Below, in pieces: positions 27,593-35,501 of a DNA stretch of 64,000 nucleotides. Position numbers and translations under genes: made by a program. The notes under the pieces are model-generated. The model did no database searches. It was given only the letters and a program-made list of their open reading frames with translations, and was not told where the DNA came from. The first letter of the stretch is position 1; each line of letters begins with the position of its first letter. The stretch covers positions 2,728,001 to 2,792,000 of the forward strand of contig OZ244906.1 of assembly GCA_965221655.1 (NCBI GenBank). Reading direction: 5' to 3'. Origin of the DNA: Bin107 sp965221655 (GTDB lineage Bacteria; UBA8248).

Positions 27593-27856
27593 ATGACCGA
27601 AAAGGACGCTACCGAACGCACCGGTTCGAGACGTGAGGAAGAGTACGCCGAAATGCTAGAGGCCGCACTCGCTCGCCCGGGAGTTCGTGAGGTCATGGAA
27701 GTCTATGAGGATTGGAAGGAAAAAGATAAGGGGCTCGACGCTTATCGCTCGGCTGTGAAGAGATCAGAGCAAGTCAAAACGACGAACTATACGACCCCCC
27801 CCCCTGAGCCGCCAAACTCAGGTCCCTTAAAGTGCCGATATGGAGTGAGATTCTAG
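27593..27856 (+). CDS. Small acidic hypothetical protein preceding the serine protease
   Basis: The ATG at 27593 follows GGGAGG. The 87-residue product is highly charged: a Glu/Arg-rich helical segment (REEEYAEMLEAALARPG) continues with VMEVYEDWKEKDKGLDAYRSA. A run of ten C (27795-27804) lies near the 3' end, so the C-terminus may vary by slippage; neither a one-base gain nor loss fuses it to the protease, as each reaches a stop quickly. Base composition is less GC-rich than the neighbours. It overlaps the protease gene by 25 bases and could be its partner or regulator. Confidence 0.55.
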   Translation: MTEKDATERTGSRREEEYAEMLEAALARPGVREVMEVYEDWKEKDKGLDAYRSAVKRSEQVKTTNYTTPPPEPPNSGPLKCRYGVRF

Positions 27857-28830
27857 CGGAGTTACGTTCCACGCAACAACCTGGACACCCACCCGACTTT
27901 GATGGTGTTCGCAGGAAATATCTTTTAGAGCTTCACAAACACGTGAAACGTAACATTATCCTCTATGCTTCAGGGTGGTTGCAGAGGGAAATGGCACCAC
28001 CCGAGCTGGTTTCTATCGGCGACGAAGATATACAGGCGTTGATGGAAGTCGTCCAAGGCTTGGACGGTGAGAATCTTGACTTGGTTCTGCATAGCCCCGG
28101 CGGTTCTCCAGAAGCGGCAGAAGCAATTGTATCCTATCTCCGTTCACGATTTTCTCATATTCGTGTAATCGTTCCGCAACTCGCCATGTCGGCGGCTACT
28201 ATGATCGCGTGTGCGGCTGACGAGATCGTATTGGGCAAACATTCTTTCCTTGGTCCCACCGACCCGCAAATTGTACTACCCACTCCGCTAGGGGTACGTT
28301 TGGTCCCTGCGGAAGCAATCTTGGCGCAGTTCGATCGCGCCCAACGAGAATGTGTCGATCCAGCAAAGTTGTCTGCTTGGTTGCCGACGTTGACCCAATA
28401 TGGACCCGACCTTCTGGTTCAATGCGAAAATGCATTGGATATGTCTAAAGAGTTGGTGAAAACGTGGCTTGAGGCATACATGTTCAATGGACAGAGCGAT
28501 CCTGCGAGCAAAGCAGAATCTATTTCCGACTGGCTCGCTGATCACAAGACATTCAAAAGCCATAGTCGACACTTATCGAGGGACGAGATAGAACAAAAAG
28601 GGTTGACGGTAATTCAGCTTGAAGATGACGAGAAGTTCCAAGATTTGAGCCTCTCGGTATTTCACGCAACGACGCACACGTTTACTGCCACAAAGGCGGT
28701 AAAAATCGTCGAAAACCATACGGGTCGAGCGTTTATCAAACAGCATGCTGTGCAACCCGTCCCCACGCTTAAAGTTGGAATAGGGCCAGGGGACCCCGAT
28801 ATGTTGCAAGGTCATAGTCCGCAGGGATAA
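27832..28830 (+). CDS. SDH-type (serine dehydrogenase proteinase) ClpP/SppA-fold protease
   Basis: This 332-residue protein belongs to the ClpP/crotonase-fold serine proteases of the SDH_sah (PF01972-like) group. HSPGGSPEAAEAI forms the oxyanion-hole region, and LAMSAATMIACAADEIVLG holds the likely catalytic serine, followed by FLGPTDPQI. There is no transmembrane segment, unlike SppA. The start is GTG at 27832. The coding sequence is visibly richer in A and T than the surrounding genes, suggesting acquisition. Biological role is unknown; such proteases occur on mobile islands. Confidence 0.8.
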   Translation: MPIWSEILAELRSTQQPGHPPDFDGVRRKYLLELHKHVKRNIILYASGWLQREMAPPELVSIGDEDIQALMEVVQGLDGENLDLVLHSPGGSPEAAEAIVSYLRSRFSHIRVIVPQLAMSAATMIACAADEIVLGKHSFLGPTDPQIVLPTPLGVRLVPAEAILAQFDRAQRECVDPAKLSAWLPTLTQYGPDLLVQCENALDMSKELVKTWLEAYMFNGQSDPASKAESISDWLADHKTFKSHSRHLSRDEIEQKGLTVIQLEDDEKFQDLSLSVFHATTHTFTATKAVKIVENHTGRAFIKQHAVQPVPTLKVGIGPGDPDMLQGHSPQG

Positions 28831-28903
28831 TCCGATGCCCTGTATACACCCCACGGACGAGGACCCCGGCTTCTAGCGAAGGCTCCCTGAACGAAACAAA
28901 ACA

Positions 28904-28934
28904 AAACCCCCCGCGCACCTGCCGGGGGGTTTTG
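28904..28934. terminator. Bidirectional intrinsic terminator
   Basis: AAAACCCCCCG/CGGGGGGTTTT (28904-28914/28924-28934) forms an 11-bp stem with a 9-base loop between the convergent protease (plus) and lipoprotein (minus) genes. A and T tracts on either side serve both directions. Confidence 0.93.
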
Positions 28935-28966
28935 CTTTTGGTAGGTGAGTATCGCCTGGATTTCCC

Positions 28967-29455
28967 CTAATTCACGATCTTCCACGTTCCGTCGGACTGG
29001 CGGCAGGCGCGGCCGAAGGCCTGCTCGGTCCTGCCGCCCACGGTGATGGTCTGCTGGAACTCGCGGCAGTAGGTGTTGCCCGCCTTCCGCCGGACGGTGT
29101 AGGTGCGCCGGGGCGTGATGGTGCCCTTGTTGCCCGTGTCGGGGTTCACCCACGTGCTCGTCACGCCCGATTTGCCGCGCTCGAGCGTCGTCTGGGTGCG
29201 GCGGCCCATCAGCAGGCGGTCGCGCTCGTCGAGTTGGCGCCCGATGGAACCGCCCATGAGCCCGCCGATGATGGCGCCCGCTACCGTCGCCGCGGTGCGG
29301 CCGCGCCCCTTGCCGACGCGCGAGCCGAGCATTCCGCCCGCTATTCCTCCCAGAATCGCCCCGCCGACCTCCTTGTCGCCGCGGCGTTGGGGGTCGCAGC
29401 CGGCGAGTCCCAGCGAGAATACGGCAATGATGAGGCAGGCAGTCCACTTCTTCAT
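28967..29455 (-). CDS. Glycine-zipper 2TM lipoprotein
   Basis: This 162-residue protein has a lipoprotein signal (MKKWTACLI... with lipobox LAGC, Cys18) and a glycine-zipper segment (GGAILGGIAGGMLGSRVGKG, then AGAIIGGLMGG) as in the Rickettsia 17-kDa antigen/SlyB-like outer-membrane lipoproteins. The C-terminal part (TYTVRRKAGNTYCREFQQT) matches the RT0821/Lpp0805-type surface domain. The ATG at 29455 follows GGAGACGAG. It indicates a diderm envelope. It sits on the opposite strand inside the phage-derived piece. Confidence 0.85.
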   Translation of the reverse strand: MKKWTACLIIAVFSLGLAGCDPQRRGDKEVGGAILGGIAGGMLGSRVGKGRGRTAATVAGAIIGGLMGGSIGRQLDERDRLLMGRRTQTTLERGKSGVTSTWVNPDTGNKGTITPRRTYTVRRKAGNTYCREFQQTITVGGRTEQAFGRACRQSDGTWKIVN

Positions 29456-29644
29456 CTCTCGTCTCCTGTCGTTGGCGGCGTCGCACACCTGAGGCAAACG
29501 TGGGCGGCTCCCCGCAGTTGCCCGTATTTTCCACCATCGGGGCGGCGGCATCAAGGGCTAGAATCCCTGCCCCGGAGGCGGGCCGCCGCCGGGTGCGCCG
29601 CACGCCCGCGGCGCACGCGATTCCCCGAAGCGAAGAGGAAAGCC

Positions 29645-29794
29645 ATGCGCGAAAAACACCCTTTCGAGAAGCGAGCTGATTCCGCTCTGAAGCACCTGGC
29701 GCGCAGCGCGCATACCGCCCCGCGTCTTCTGGCCGCCGCCGCGGGGCTCGTTCTGCTCGTGCTCGTGCTGGGAGCCCTCCTGTGCGCGTCGTGA
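29645..29794 (+). CDS. Small single-span membrane protein (49 aa)
   Basis: The ATG at 29645 follows AAGAGGAAAG. The product has a basic N-terminal half (REKHPFEKRADSALKHLA) and one hydrophobic span (about 27-47, LLAAAAGLVLLVLVLGALL). It precedes the lysozyme gene and overlaps its upstream in-frame GTG. Position suggests a lysis accessory, but this is inference from context only. Confidence 0.55.
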   Translation: MREKHPFEKRADSALKHLARSAHTAPRLLAAAAGLVLLVLVLGALLCAS

Positions 29795-29832
29795 ATGGCG
29801 AGCGGGCCGGGGCGTTCTCTGGAGAGGGGCTG

Positions 29833-30243
29833 ATGAGCGAGGAGGTCGTGGAGGACATCAAGCGCGAGGAGGGTTTCGCCTCCCGCGTGTATCTCGACAC
29901 CGGGGGCCGGAAGACCATCGGCTACGGCACGCTGCTCGAAGACGGCATATCCGAGGCCGAAGCCGTGCTTTTGCTCCACCATCGCCTGGGAGCGATGGCA
30001 GAAGAACTCGCGCACTCGCGCGTCGGTGGTGTGTGCGCGCACCTCACGCGCGGTGCGCGTCGCGCCGTTCTCAACATGGCCTACAACATGGGTGTGCCGA
30101 ACCTGCTGGGTTTTGAGCGCATGTGGACGGCACTCGCCGAAGGCGACTACGAACGCGCGGCGGCGGAGGTGCTCGACTCCGAGTACGCGCGGGCACTGCC
30201 CGCCCGGGCGCGTCGCGTCGCCGCGGTGATGAGGAGCGTGTGA
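29833..30243 (+). CDS. Phage lysozyme (GH24 muramidase, endolysin)
   Basis: This 136-residue T4-lysozyme-type muramidase cleaves peptidoglycan. The catalytic Glu lies in IKREEGFASR, with the Asp in VYLDTGG and the Thr in KTIGYGT at the E-8aa-D-5aa-T spacing of GH24. AVLNMAYNMGVPNLLGF is the conserved helix near the C-terminus. There is no signal peptide, so release would depend on the holin encoded directly downstream (the ATG of that gene shares a base with this stop). I chose 29833 because GGAG precedes it; GTG starts at 29782 and 29791 are alternatives. Confidence 0.93.
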   Translation: MSEEVVEDIKREEGFASRVYLDTGGRKTIGYGTLLEDGISEAEAVLLLHHRLGAMAEELAHSRVGGVCAHLTRGARRAVLNMAYNMGVPNLLGFERMWTALAEGDYERAAAEVLDSEYARALPARARRVAAVMRSV

Positions 30244-30665
30244 TGGCTTTTTTCGAAAAACTCATAGGCGGAGGCTTCGTCGCGGCGGCGGAGGGGGTGG
30301 CGAACGTCATCGACAAGTTCGTCGAGACGCCCGAGGAGAAGCGCGCGGCAGAAGCGATACGCCAGAGGCTGATGATGCGCCCCGTCGAGGCGCAAAACGA
30401 GATCAACAAGATCGAGGCCGCCCACCGCAGCCCCTTCGTCGCGGGCGGCAGGCCGTTCATCCTGTGGACGTGCGGGGTCTCGCTCGCCTTCTACTTCATC
30501 CCCCAGTACGTGTTGGGCGCGTGGCTGTGGACGCGGCAGGTGCTTGTGGCCGGCGCGCTGGTTCCCTATCCCGTCTCGGCGGAGGGGCTTTTCGAACTCA
30601 CGCTGGGGATTCTCGGTCTGGGCGCACTGCGCACGGTGGAGAAGTTGACGGGCAAGGCCAGGTGA
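30243..30665 (+). CDS. Holin, GTA 3-TM type
   Basis: This 140-residue protein has an amphipathic N-terminal part (FFEKLIGGGFVAAAEGVANVIDKF), a charged middle, and hydrophobic spans at about 68-90, 95-110 and 112-130. RPFILWTCGVSLAFYF and LGILGLGALRTVEKLTGK are typical of the 3-TM holin family named after gene transfer agents (PF11351-like). It would permeabilise the membrane for the adjacent lysozyme. Start and stop couple it to the lysozyme gene. Confidence 0.85.
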   Translation: MAFFEKLIGGGFVAAAEGVANVIDKFVETPEEKRAAEAIRQRLMMRPVEAQNEINKIEAAHRSPFVAGGRPFILWTCGVSLAFYFIPQYVLGAWLWTRQVLVAGALVPYPVSAEGLFELTLGILGLGALRTVEKLTGKAR

Positions 30666-30706
30666 GGAGCGGGCTTGCGCTGCCGGGGCGAAGCGGGGCG
30701 ACGCCC

Positions 30707-31066
30707 TCAGTGAGCACCCTGCTGCGGGGGATGATCGTGCACGATGCTTATCTGTTCGGGCAGAACGAAGGCCGCCGTGAGGAGGATGCCGACGCCCACG
30801 ACGATGACGATGACGCCCGGGGCCATGAGCTTCGCCCTCGAGGTTTGGGCGGCAATTTCTTTTTGCGACTGGCGCGCGATATAGGCGCCCATCGCCAGGA
30901 CGATGGCGCCTATCAGAGCGGTCGAGATGCGCAGCAGGTTGCGCTCTTCCGCCAGGTAGCTGAACAGGGCGATCTCCTCCCCCCCGTGGGCGTGGGCGGG
31001 CGCATCGGGCAGCCACCACAGGCAAAGCGCGCCCAGGGCGGCGATCATCCAGGGGTGCGTGTGCAT
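30707..31066 (-). CDS. Small membrane protein on the strand opposite to the lysis genes
   Basis: The 119-residue product has a cleavable-looking signal (LGALCLWWLPDAPAHA), then HGGEEIALFSYLAEERN, two hydrophobic spans (about 48-64 and 78-100) and a His-rich tail (IVHDHPPQQGAH). GGAGA precedes the ATG. Histidines at both ends could bind metal. I do not recognise the family. It interrupts the phage-derived gene row on the opposite strand and may be a later insertion or a moron. Confidence 0.6.
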   Translation of the reverse strand: MHTHPWMIAALGALCLWWLPDAPAHAHGGEEIALFSYLAEERNLLRISTALIGAIVLAMGAYIARQSQKEIAAQTSRAKLMAPGVIVIVVGVGILLTAAFVLPEQISIVHDHPPQQGAH

Positions 31067-31233
31067 GGGGGTCTCCTCGCGGGTTTCTTCTCCCAGTATG
31101 CGGGATGGAGCCTTTCTCCTCAACGCACGGACCCCCCGTGCGTTTTCCGCACTGCCGCGGGCGGGGCGGCCCGCCGCTTTTCCCCCGGCCCGCCGCGCTG
31201 CGCGGCCCGGATTCGTTCGGGAGGTATTACGTC

Positions 31234-31566
31234 GTGAACGCGTTGGCAGCCCGCGTCCTGCGCGGCGACATATTGAAGACGCTCTACTATCAGGACGCCT
31301 TTCACGCCGGTGCGCGCGTGGGCAGCCTGCTGCTCTGGGGTGCCCTGCGCGAGGCGGGGCACCACGAGGAGGGCGCGCCCCTGGGCCGCGAGACGCTCGA
31401 GGCGTTCGTGGATGATCTGGCGGAGCGGGGTCTCATCGAAAAGCGCACGCCCGAGGGTTTCGGCCGCCTGCTGACCGACTACGAGGTGCACCTCACGCGC
31501 CGGGGACGCGGCCTGCTCGAGGGCGCGGTGCCCGCGGAGCGCGACGTTCTCGTGGGAGAGGTGTGA
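31234..31566 (+). CDS. Winged-helix phage protein (VpaChn25_0724-like)
   Basis: This 110-residue protein reads as a winged helix: VLRGDILKTLYYQDAFHAG, SLLLWGALREAGH, ETLEAFVDDLAERGLIEKR, VHLTRRGRGLLEG. Proteins of this type, annotated VpaChn25_0724 family, sit next to the DUF3486 gene in Mu-like phages, and the same neighbour occurs here. GTG at 31234 follows GGGAGG; the longer frame to 31105 has no ribosome site. The stop shares bases with the next start (TGATG). Confidence 0.75.
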   Translation: MNALAARVLRGDILKTLYYQDAFHAGARVGSLLLWGALREAGHHEEGAPLGRETLEAFVDDLAERGLIEKRTPEGFGRLLTDYEVHLTRRGRGLLEGAVPAERDVLVGEV

Positions 31567-32135
31567 TGGACAGGAGGCGGGGACCCAGGTCGAAAATCGT
31601 CGCGCACGAAGCGGAAGAACTCGTCGACCCCATGCTCGCCGAGGGGAAATCCTACAGAGAGGTGGCCGAGGCCTTCGCAGACGCCACGGGGGAGACGATA
31701 GCCGTCTCCTCGGTGGGCAGGCGCAACGACAAGCTGCTCGAAGCCATTCGCCGGAGCAAACGCGTGGAGGCCATGGTGAACTCCCTGATCGAGGAGATCA
31801 CAGGCTACGACGGCGAGGGGAGGGACCCGGGCGAGAAGGTGGCCGCCGCCGCGCGGGGGATGCTGATGGTGCAGGCGGTCGAGGCCGTATCGCACCTGGG
31901 GCGCGAATCTTTTGACGACCTGACGCCCGAGAAGCTCGCCTCGATGGTGAACGCGCTCGAGCGCACCCGCATATCGGCCGAGCGGCTCCGCCTGCGCTAT
32001 GAGGACGGCTTCGCGGCGGCCAAGATGGCGATTATCGCGGAGTTGCGCGAAGCCCTCCGCGCCCACCCCGACGTGCTCGACAAGGTGTGTGAACTCACCG
32101 CCCAGGCTGCGCGCACGCTCGAGGAGCGCGTTTGA
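31566..32135 (+). CDS. DUF3486 family protein (Mu gp27-like small terminase candidate)
   Basis: This 189-residue, mostly helical protein matches the DUF3486/Mu gp27 pattern: an N-terminal RRGPRSKIVAHEAEELVDPMLAEGKSYREVAEAF helix-turn-helix-like region, then SSVGRRNDKLLEAIRR and a long helical body (VAAAARGMLMVQAVEAVSHL). In Mu-like phages this gene lies directly before the large terminase and is thought to be the small terminase. Here the large terminase appears only 12 kb later, in piece B. It ends piece A and is followed by an AT-rich hairpin. Confidence 0.85.
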   Translation: MDRRRGPRSKIVAHEAEELVDPMLAEGKSYREVAEAFADATGETIAVSSVGRRNDKLLEAIRRSKRVEAMVNSLIEEITGYDGEGRDPGEKVAAAARGMLMVQAVEAVSHLGRESFDDLTPEKLASMVNALERTRISAERLRLRYEDGFAAAKMAIIAELREALRAHPDVLDKVCELTAQAARTLEERV

Positions 32136-32142
32136 GGGGGGT

Positions 32143-32172
32143 AAAGAAAGAAAAACGCTATTTTCTTTCTTT
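32143..32172 (+). terminator. AT-rich hairpin after piece A; repeat copy 1
   Basis: AAAGAAAGAAAA (32143-32154) pairs perfectly with TTTTCTTTCTTT (32161-32172) around a 6-base loop (ACGCTA). It follows the DUF3486 stop by eight bases and probably terminates or stabilises that transcript. A near copy occurs at 33333-33356, on the other side of the toxin-antitoxin genes. Confidence 0.6.
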
Positions 32173-32370
32173 GCGAAAGATGAAAAGCAAAGTTTCTTTT
32201 CTTATCGCCTTTCGTAGGCCGTGTGCCTGCGGATCGACACCTTTCCGGTTGAAGAAGTCATGGTTGGAACGGATTTTTTTTATCTGTTAATATCGTGTGG
32301 ATATTCTAGTCATTGCGGCCCCAAGGGAAGCAGCGTTTTTGATGACCCGACGAAAGGGTGGGTGTAGCCG

Positions 32371-32673
32371 ATGAATGACCAAGAACAACGAGACGAGGAG
32401 CAAACTCTCGATTCCGATGAAGGCAAGGATATTCCATTTGCGGATTTTGCCCAAGCGGGAACGAGTGCTGACATAGGAATTGTTTTGTTGTTTGCTCAAT
32501 CCCGGCCACAGACCCAAAAACGGCACGTGGTCGGTCAGGTCATGTTGCCCATGAAGGTTGCGGCAGATACGACCATGATGTTGTTGCGGCAAATCGTGGA
32601 GGTCGAAAAATCCACGGGGCGCAAATATTTGCCGGATAACATTCAGGTTACCGAACAGCCGAGGCAGACTTGA
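32371..32673 (+). CDS. Small hypothetical protein upstream of the toxin-antitoxin pair
   Basis: The 100-residue product has an acidic N-terminus (NDQEQRDEEQTLDSDEG) and a C-terminal part containing HVVGQVMLPMKVAADTTMMLLRQIVEVEK. There is no signal or membrane segment. Composition is AT-richer than the core genes. I do not recognise the family. It ends 17 bases before the antitoxin candidate and may belong to the same module. Confidence 0.5.
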   Translation: MNDQEQRDEEQTLDSDEGKDIPFADFAQAGTSADIGIVLLFAQSRPQTQKRHVVGQVMLPMKVAADTTMMLLRQIVEVEKSTGRKYLPDNIQVTEQPRQT

Positions 32674-32690
32674 GGCAACGGGGAGAGGCG

Positions 32691-32951
32691 ATGTTTCAGC
32701 CAGTAGCAAGCACTGACAAAAATGAGTATCGAAATTTAGCGGTAACGTTAACGCCTGCCTTCTTGCCGACTGTTTCGGTTGCTGAGGTGCCGCAACATAC
32801 GGAGCCGCCGGTTTATCGGCATGTGGATACCAGGGAGTCATGGTTTTATTCCGATGCCTGGCAGACGCTGGAAGATGAGGCGGATGAAGATTACAGAGCG
32901 GGCCGAATGCAAACGTATGATTCCGTAGACGACCTCTTGGCTTCATTGTAA
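32691..32951 (+). CDS. Putative type II antitoxin
   Basis: This 86-residue acidic protein ends YRAGRMQTYDSVDDLLASL, the kind of C-terminal tail seen in antitoxins that wrap RelE/ParE toxins. GGGAG precedes the ATG at 32691. The toxin gene begins 15 bases after its stop. No DNA-binding fold is obvious in the N-terminal half. Identification rests on position and the tail. Confidence 0.6.
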   Translation: MFQPVASTDKNEYRNLAVTLTPAFLPTVSVAEVPQHTEPPVYRHVDTRESWFYSDAWQTLEDEADEDYRAGRMQTYDSVDDLLASL

Positions 32952-32966
32952 TTTGCACCATGCTTG

Positions 32967-33236
32967 ATGAAATACAATAAGTTAGCGAGTTTCGATCGAG
33001 ACTTCAAAAAACTCCCTCCTGAAATACAAAGCGCCGCGAAAAAGCAAATAGAATTGCTACTCAAAAACCCAGGCCATAATTCACTGCGAGTTCGCAAGCT
33101 CGGACAAAAACGTGAGGGCAGAGATGTCTGGTACATGAGAATCACCCAAGGGTATCGTGCGACATTTTGGCGGGAAGACGACGAAATTACCCTGCGCCGT
33201 ATAGGTGACCACGATATTTTGGATCGTGAAATTTAG
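32967..33236 (+). CDS. RelE/ParE-family toxin
   Basis: This 89-residue basic protein has the RelE-fold pattern: FDRDFKKLPPEIQSAAKKQIELLLKNP (two helices), LRVRKLGQKREGRDVWYMRIT, GYRATFWREDDEITLRRIGDHDIL. RelE-type toxins cut mRNA on ribosomes; ParE-type act on gyrase. This one resembles the RelE/YafQ-like shape with the terminal HD pair. The ATG at 32967 is preceded by an in-frame TTG, with no strong ribosome site. It pairs with the upstream antitoxin candidate. Confidence 0.78.
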   Translation: MKYNKLASFDRDFKKLPPEIQSAAKKQIELLLKNPGHNSLRVRKLGQKREGRDVWYMRITQGYRATFWREDDEITLRRIGDHDILDREI

Positions 33237-33332
33237 GAGCGATTCCCGCTTGGGCTGCACTCGACACAGCCATCCATCTCATCTTCGCAAAGAAAGAAAA
33301 TCCCGCAAATCTTTCCTTGTGGCCTCCCTGGA

Positions 33333-33356
33333 GAAAGAAAAACGCCGTTTTCTTTC
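33333..33356 (+). repeat. AT-rich hairpin, repeat copy 2
   Basis: GAAAGAAAA (33333-33341) pairs with TTTTCTTTC (33348-33356) around ACGCCG, nearly identical to the hairpin at 32143-32172 in the same orientation; similarity continues for about 30 bases downstream. A third, weaker relative lies at 33289-33318. The two copies flank the toxin-antitoxin segment. Confidence 0.6.
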
Positions 33357-33506
33357 CTTACGGGCAGGTGAAAGAAACGTCCCTTTCTCTGTATGCCCCG
33401 TTGAGCCCCCCCGTCTGGACGCCTCCCGCGCGGGCGGGGTATATTGGCGCATCCCCAAGTGCGGCTTTGAGGCGGTTTTTCCCCATCACCGACGGAAAGG
33501 CGAACC

Positions 33507-35255
33507 ATGAGCGACTACAAGAGCGAGACGAGAGACGGGATGCGCATCGACTGGGACGTGCCCGTCGAGATGGACGACGGCGTGGTGTTGCGCTGCGACG
33601 TCTACCGCCCCCTCGGTGACGGGAAACACCCCGTCATCCTGAGCTACGGCCCGTATGCGAAATGGCTCCACCTACAAGACGGCTACCCTCACCAGTGGAG
33701 CCTGATGGTCAACGACTACCCCGAGACCGTCATGGGCACGAGCAACAAGTACCAGAACTGGGAGCTCGTAGACCCCGAAAAATGGGTGCCCGACGGCTAC
33801 GCCTGCGTGCGGGTGGACTCGCGCGGGGCGGCGCGTTCGCCGGGCTATCTCGAGGTGTGGTCGCCGCGCGAGACGAAGGATTTTTACGACTGCATCGAGT
33901 GGGCGGGGGCGCAGCCCTGGAGCAACGGAAAAGTGGGGCTCAACGGCATCTCCTACTACGGGATGAACCAGTGGCAGGTCGCCTCGCTCCAGCCCCCGCA
34001 CCTGGCGGCCATGTGCGTCTGGGAGGGGGCGGCGGATTTTTACCGCGACCTCGCCTACCACGGCGGCATCGCCTGCCGTTTCGCCGAGACCTGGTACCGC
34101 GAAGCCGTCGTCCCCCGCCAGCACGGCAAGGGCGTGCGCGGCCTCAAGAGCCGCCTGAACGGCGACTGGATATCGGGACCCGCGAACCTGAGCGAAGAGG
34201 AACTCGCCGCGAACCGAAGCGACTTCGGGGGGGACATCCTCGACCATCCGCTCTTTGACGACTACTGGCAGGCGCGGGTGCCCGATTTCTCGAAAATCGA
34301 CGTGCCGCTCCTCTCGGCCGGCAACTGGGGCGGGGTGGGGCTGCACCCCCGGGGCAACACGGAGGGCTTCACGCGCGCGGCCAGCGAGCAAAAATGGCTC
34401 GAAATCCACGGCCTCGAGCACTTCACGCACTTCTATACGGATTACGGCGTGGCGCTCCAGAAGAAGTTTTTCGGCCACTTCCTCAAGGGCGAGGACACGG
34501 GCTGGGAGGAGCAGCCCCCGGTGCTGCTCCAGGTGCGCCACCCGGGCGAGAAGTTCGTGGCACGCGCCGAGGAGGCGTGGCCCATCGCGCGCACGCAGTG
34601 GACGAAGTACTACCTGCACTCGGGGTCGGGCACTTTCCGGCCCGAGCCGCAGAAAAACGAGCGGGCGAAGACCTACGACGCCCTGGGCGACGGCCTCACC
34701 TACGTTTCGCACCCCTTTGCCGAGGAGACCGAGATTACCGGCCCCGTGGCGGCGAAGCTCTTCGTTTCCTCCGACACCGAGGACGCCGACCTGTTCCTGA
34801 CCCTGCGCGTCTTCTCGCCGGACATGACCGAGGTCGTCTACCGCGGGTCGAACGACCCGCACACGCCCGTCGCCATCGGCTGGCTGCGCGCCTCGCACAG
34901 AAAGCTCGATCAATCCCTCACGCTGCCCTACCGCCCCTACCACACGCACGACGAACCACAGCCCCTAACCCCCGGCGAGATATACGAACTCGACGTGGAG
35001 ATATGGCCCACCTCCATCGTGATTCCCGCCGAGTACCGCCTCGCCCTGAGCGTGCGGGGGCGCGACTACGTCTGGCCGGGCTATGAGCCCGCCGCTCCCA
35101 AGGTGGCGGGCCGCGTCTACTACGGCGTGGGTCCCTTCAAGCACGACCTCAAAGAAGACAGGCCGACCACGCGCTTTGGCGGCAGGGTGACGCTCCACAC
35201 CGGCCCCGCGCATCCCTCCCACGTGCTGTTGCCCGTGATTCCCGGGAAGGGCTAG
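33507..35255 (+). CDS. CocE/NonD family hydrolase (X-Pro dipeptidyl-peptidase S15-like)
   Basis: This 582-residue alpha/beta hydrolase has an N-terminal catalytic domain and a C-terminal jelly-roll domain typical of cocaine esterase, glutaryl-7-ACA acylase and X-Pro dipeptidyl peptidases. The nucleophile elbow is GLNGISYYGM (GxSYxG). The oxyanion Tyr is in ILSYGPYAKW. The catalytic His is probably in HGLEHFTHFY. There is no signal peptide, so it is likely cytoplasmic. Substrate is not predictable. It is a single gene before the ABC transporter operon. Confidence 0.9.
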   Translation: MSDYKSETRDGMRIDWDVPVEMDDGVVLRCDVYRPLGDGKHPVILSYGPYAKWLHLQDGYPHQWSLMVNDYPETVMGTSNKYQNWELVDPEKWVPDGYACVRVDSRGAARSPGYLEVWSPRETKDFYDCIEWAGAQPWSNGKVGLNGISYYGMNQWQVASLQPPHLAAMCVWEGAADFYRDLAYHGGIACRFAETWYREAVVPRQHGKGVRGLKSRLNGDWISGPANLSEEELAANRSDFGGDILDHPLFDDYWQARVPDFSKIDVPLLSAGNWGGVGLHPRGNTEGFTRAASEQKWLEIHGLEHFTHFYTDYGVALQKKFFGHFLKGEDTGWEEQPPVLLQVRHPGEKFVARAEEAWPIARTQWTKYYLHSGSGTFRPEPQKNERAKTYDALGDGLTYVSHPFAEETEITGPVAAKLFVSSDTEDADLFLTLRVFSPDMTEVVYRGSNDPHTPVAIGWLRASHRKLDQSLTLPYRPYHTHDEPQPLTPGEIYELDVEIWPTSIVIPAEYRLALSVRGRDYVWPGYEPAAPKVAGRVYYGVGPFKHDLKEDRPTTRFGGRVTLHTGPAHPSHVLLPVIPGKG

Positions 35256-35372
35256 CGCGCGCAGACGCCACCGACCGGCGAGGGGGAGCCGGGGAGGCCG
35301 CCCCCTGTGCGTTTTGCTCAAGTGGTCGCGGCCTGAGGCTGCTCCTGCGCTTGGGTAGGGGGCAGCCCTTCG

Positions 35373-35397
35373 GAAAACGCTCCCGAGAGTCGTTTTC
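35373..35397 (+). terminator. Hairpin after the CocE-type hydrolase
   Basis: GAAAACG/CGTTTTC (35373-35379/35391-35397) with an 11-base loop lies about 120 bases past the hydrolase stop, in the 246-base gap before the transporter operon. A weak TTGACG at 35404-35409 could be a -35 box of the operon, but the matching -10 (TGATGA) is poor. Confidence 0.4.
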
Positions 35398-35501
35398 GTC
35401 CGTTTGACGTAGTGCGCTCGGGCGTGTGATGATCTTCGCACACCCTGGTTTCAGACGATGCGAGTTCATGTCACCCTGTAGAGGAAATGGAGGGGAAGGC
35501 T

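Noticed and set aside
27795..27804. Poly-C tract as a switch that fuses the small protein to the protease
   Set aside because: Adding one C gives an immediate TGA and losing one C gives a TAA within nine codons, so neither change produces a fusion. Only variation of the small protein's C-terminus remains possible.
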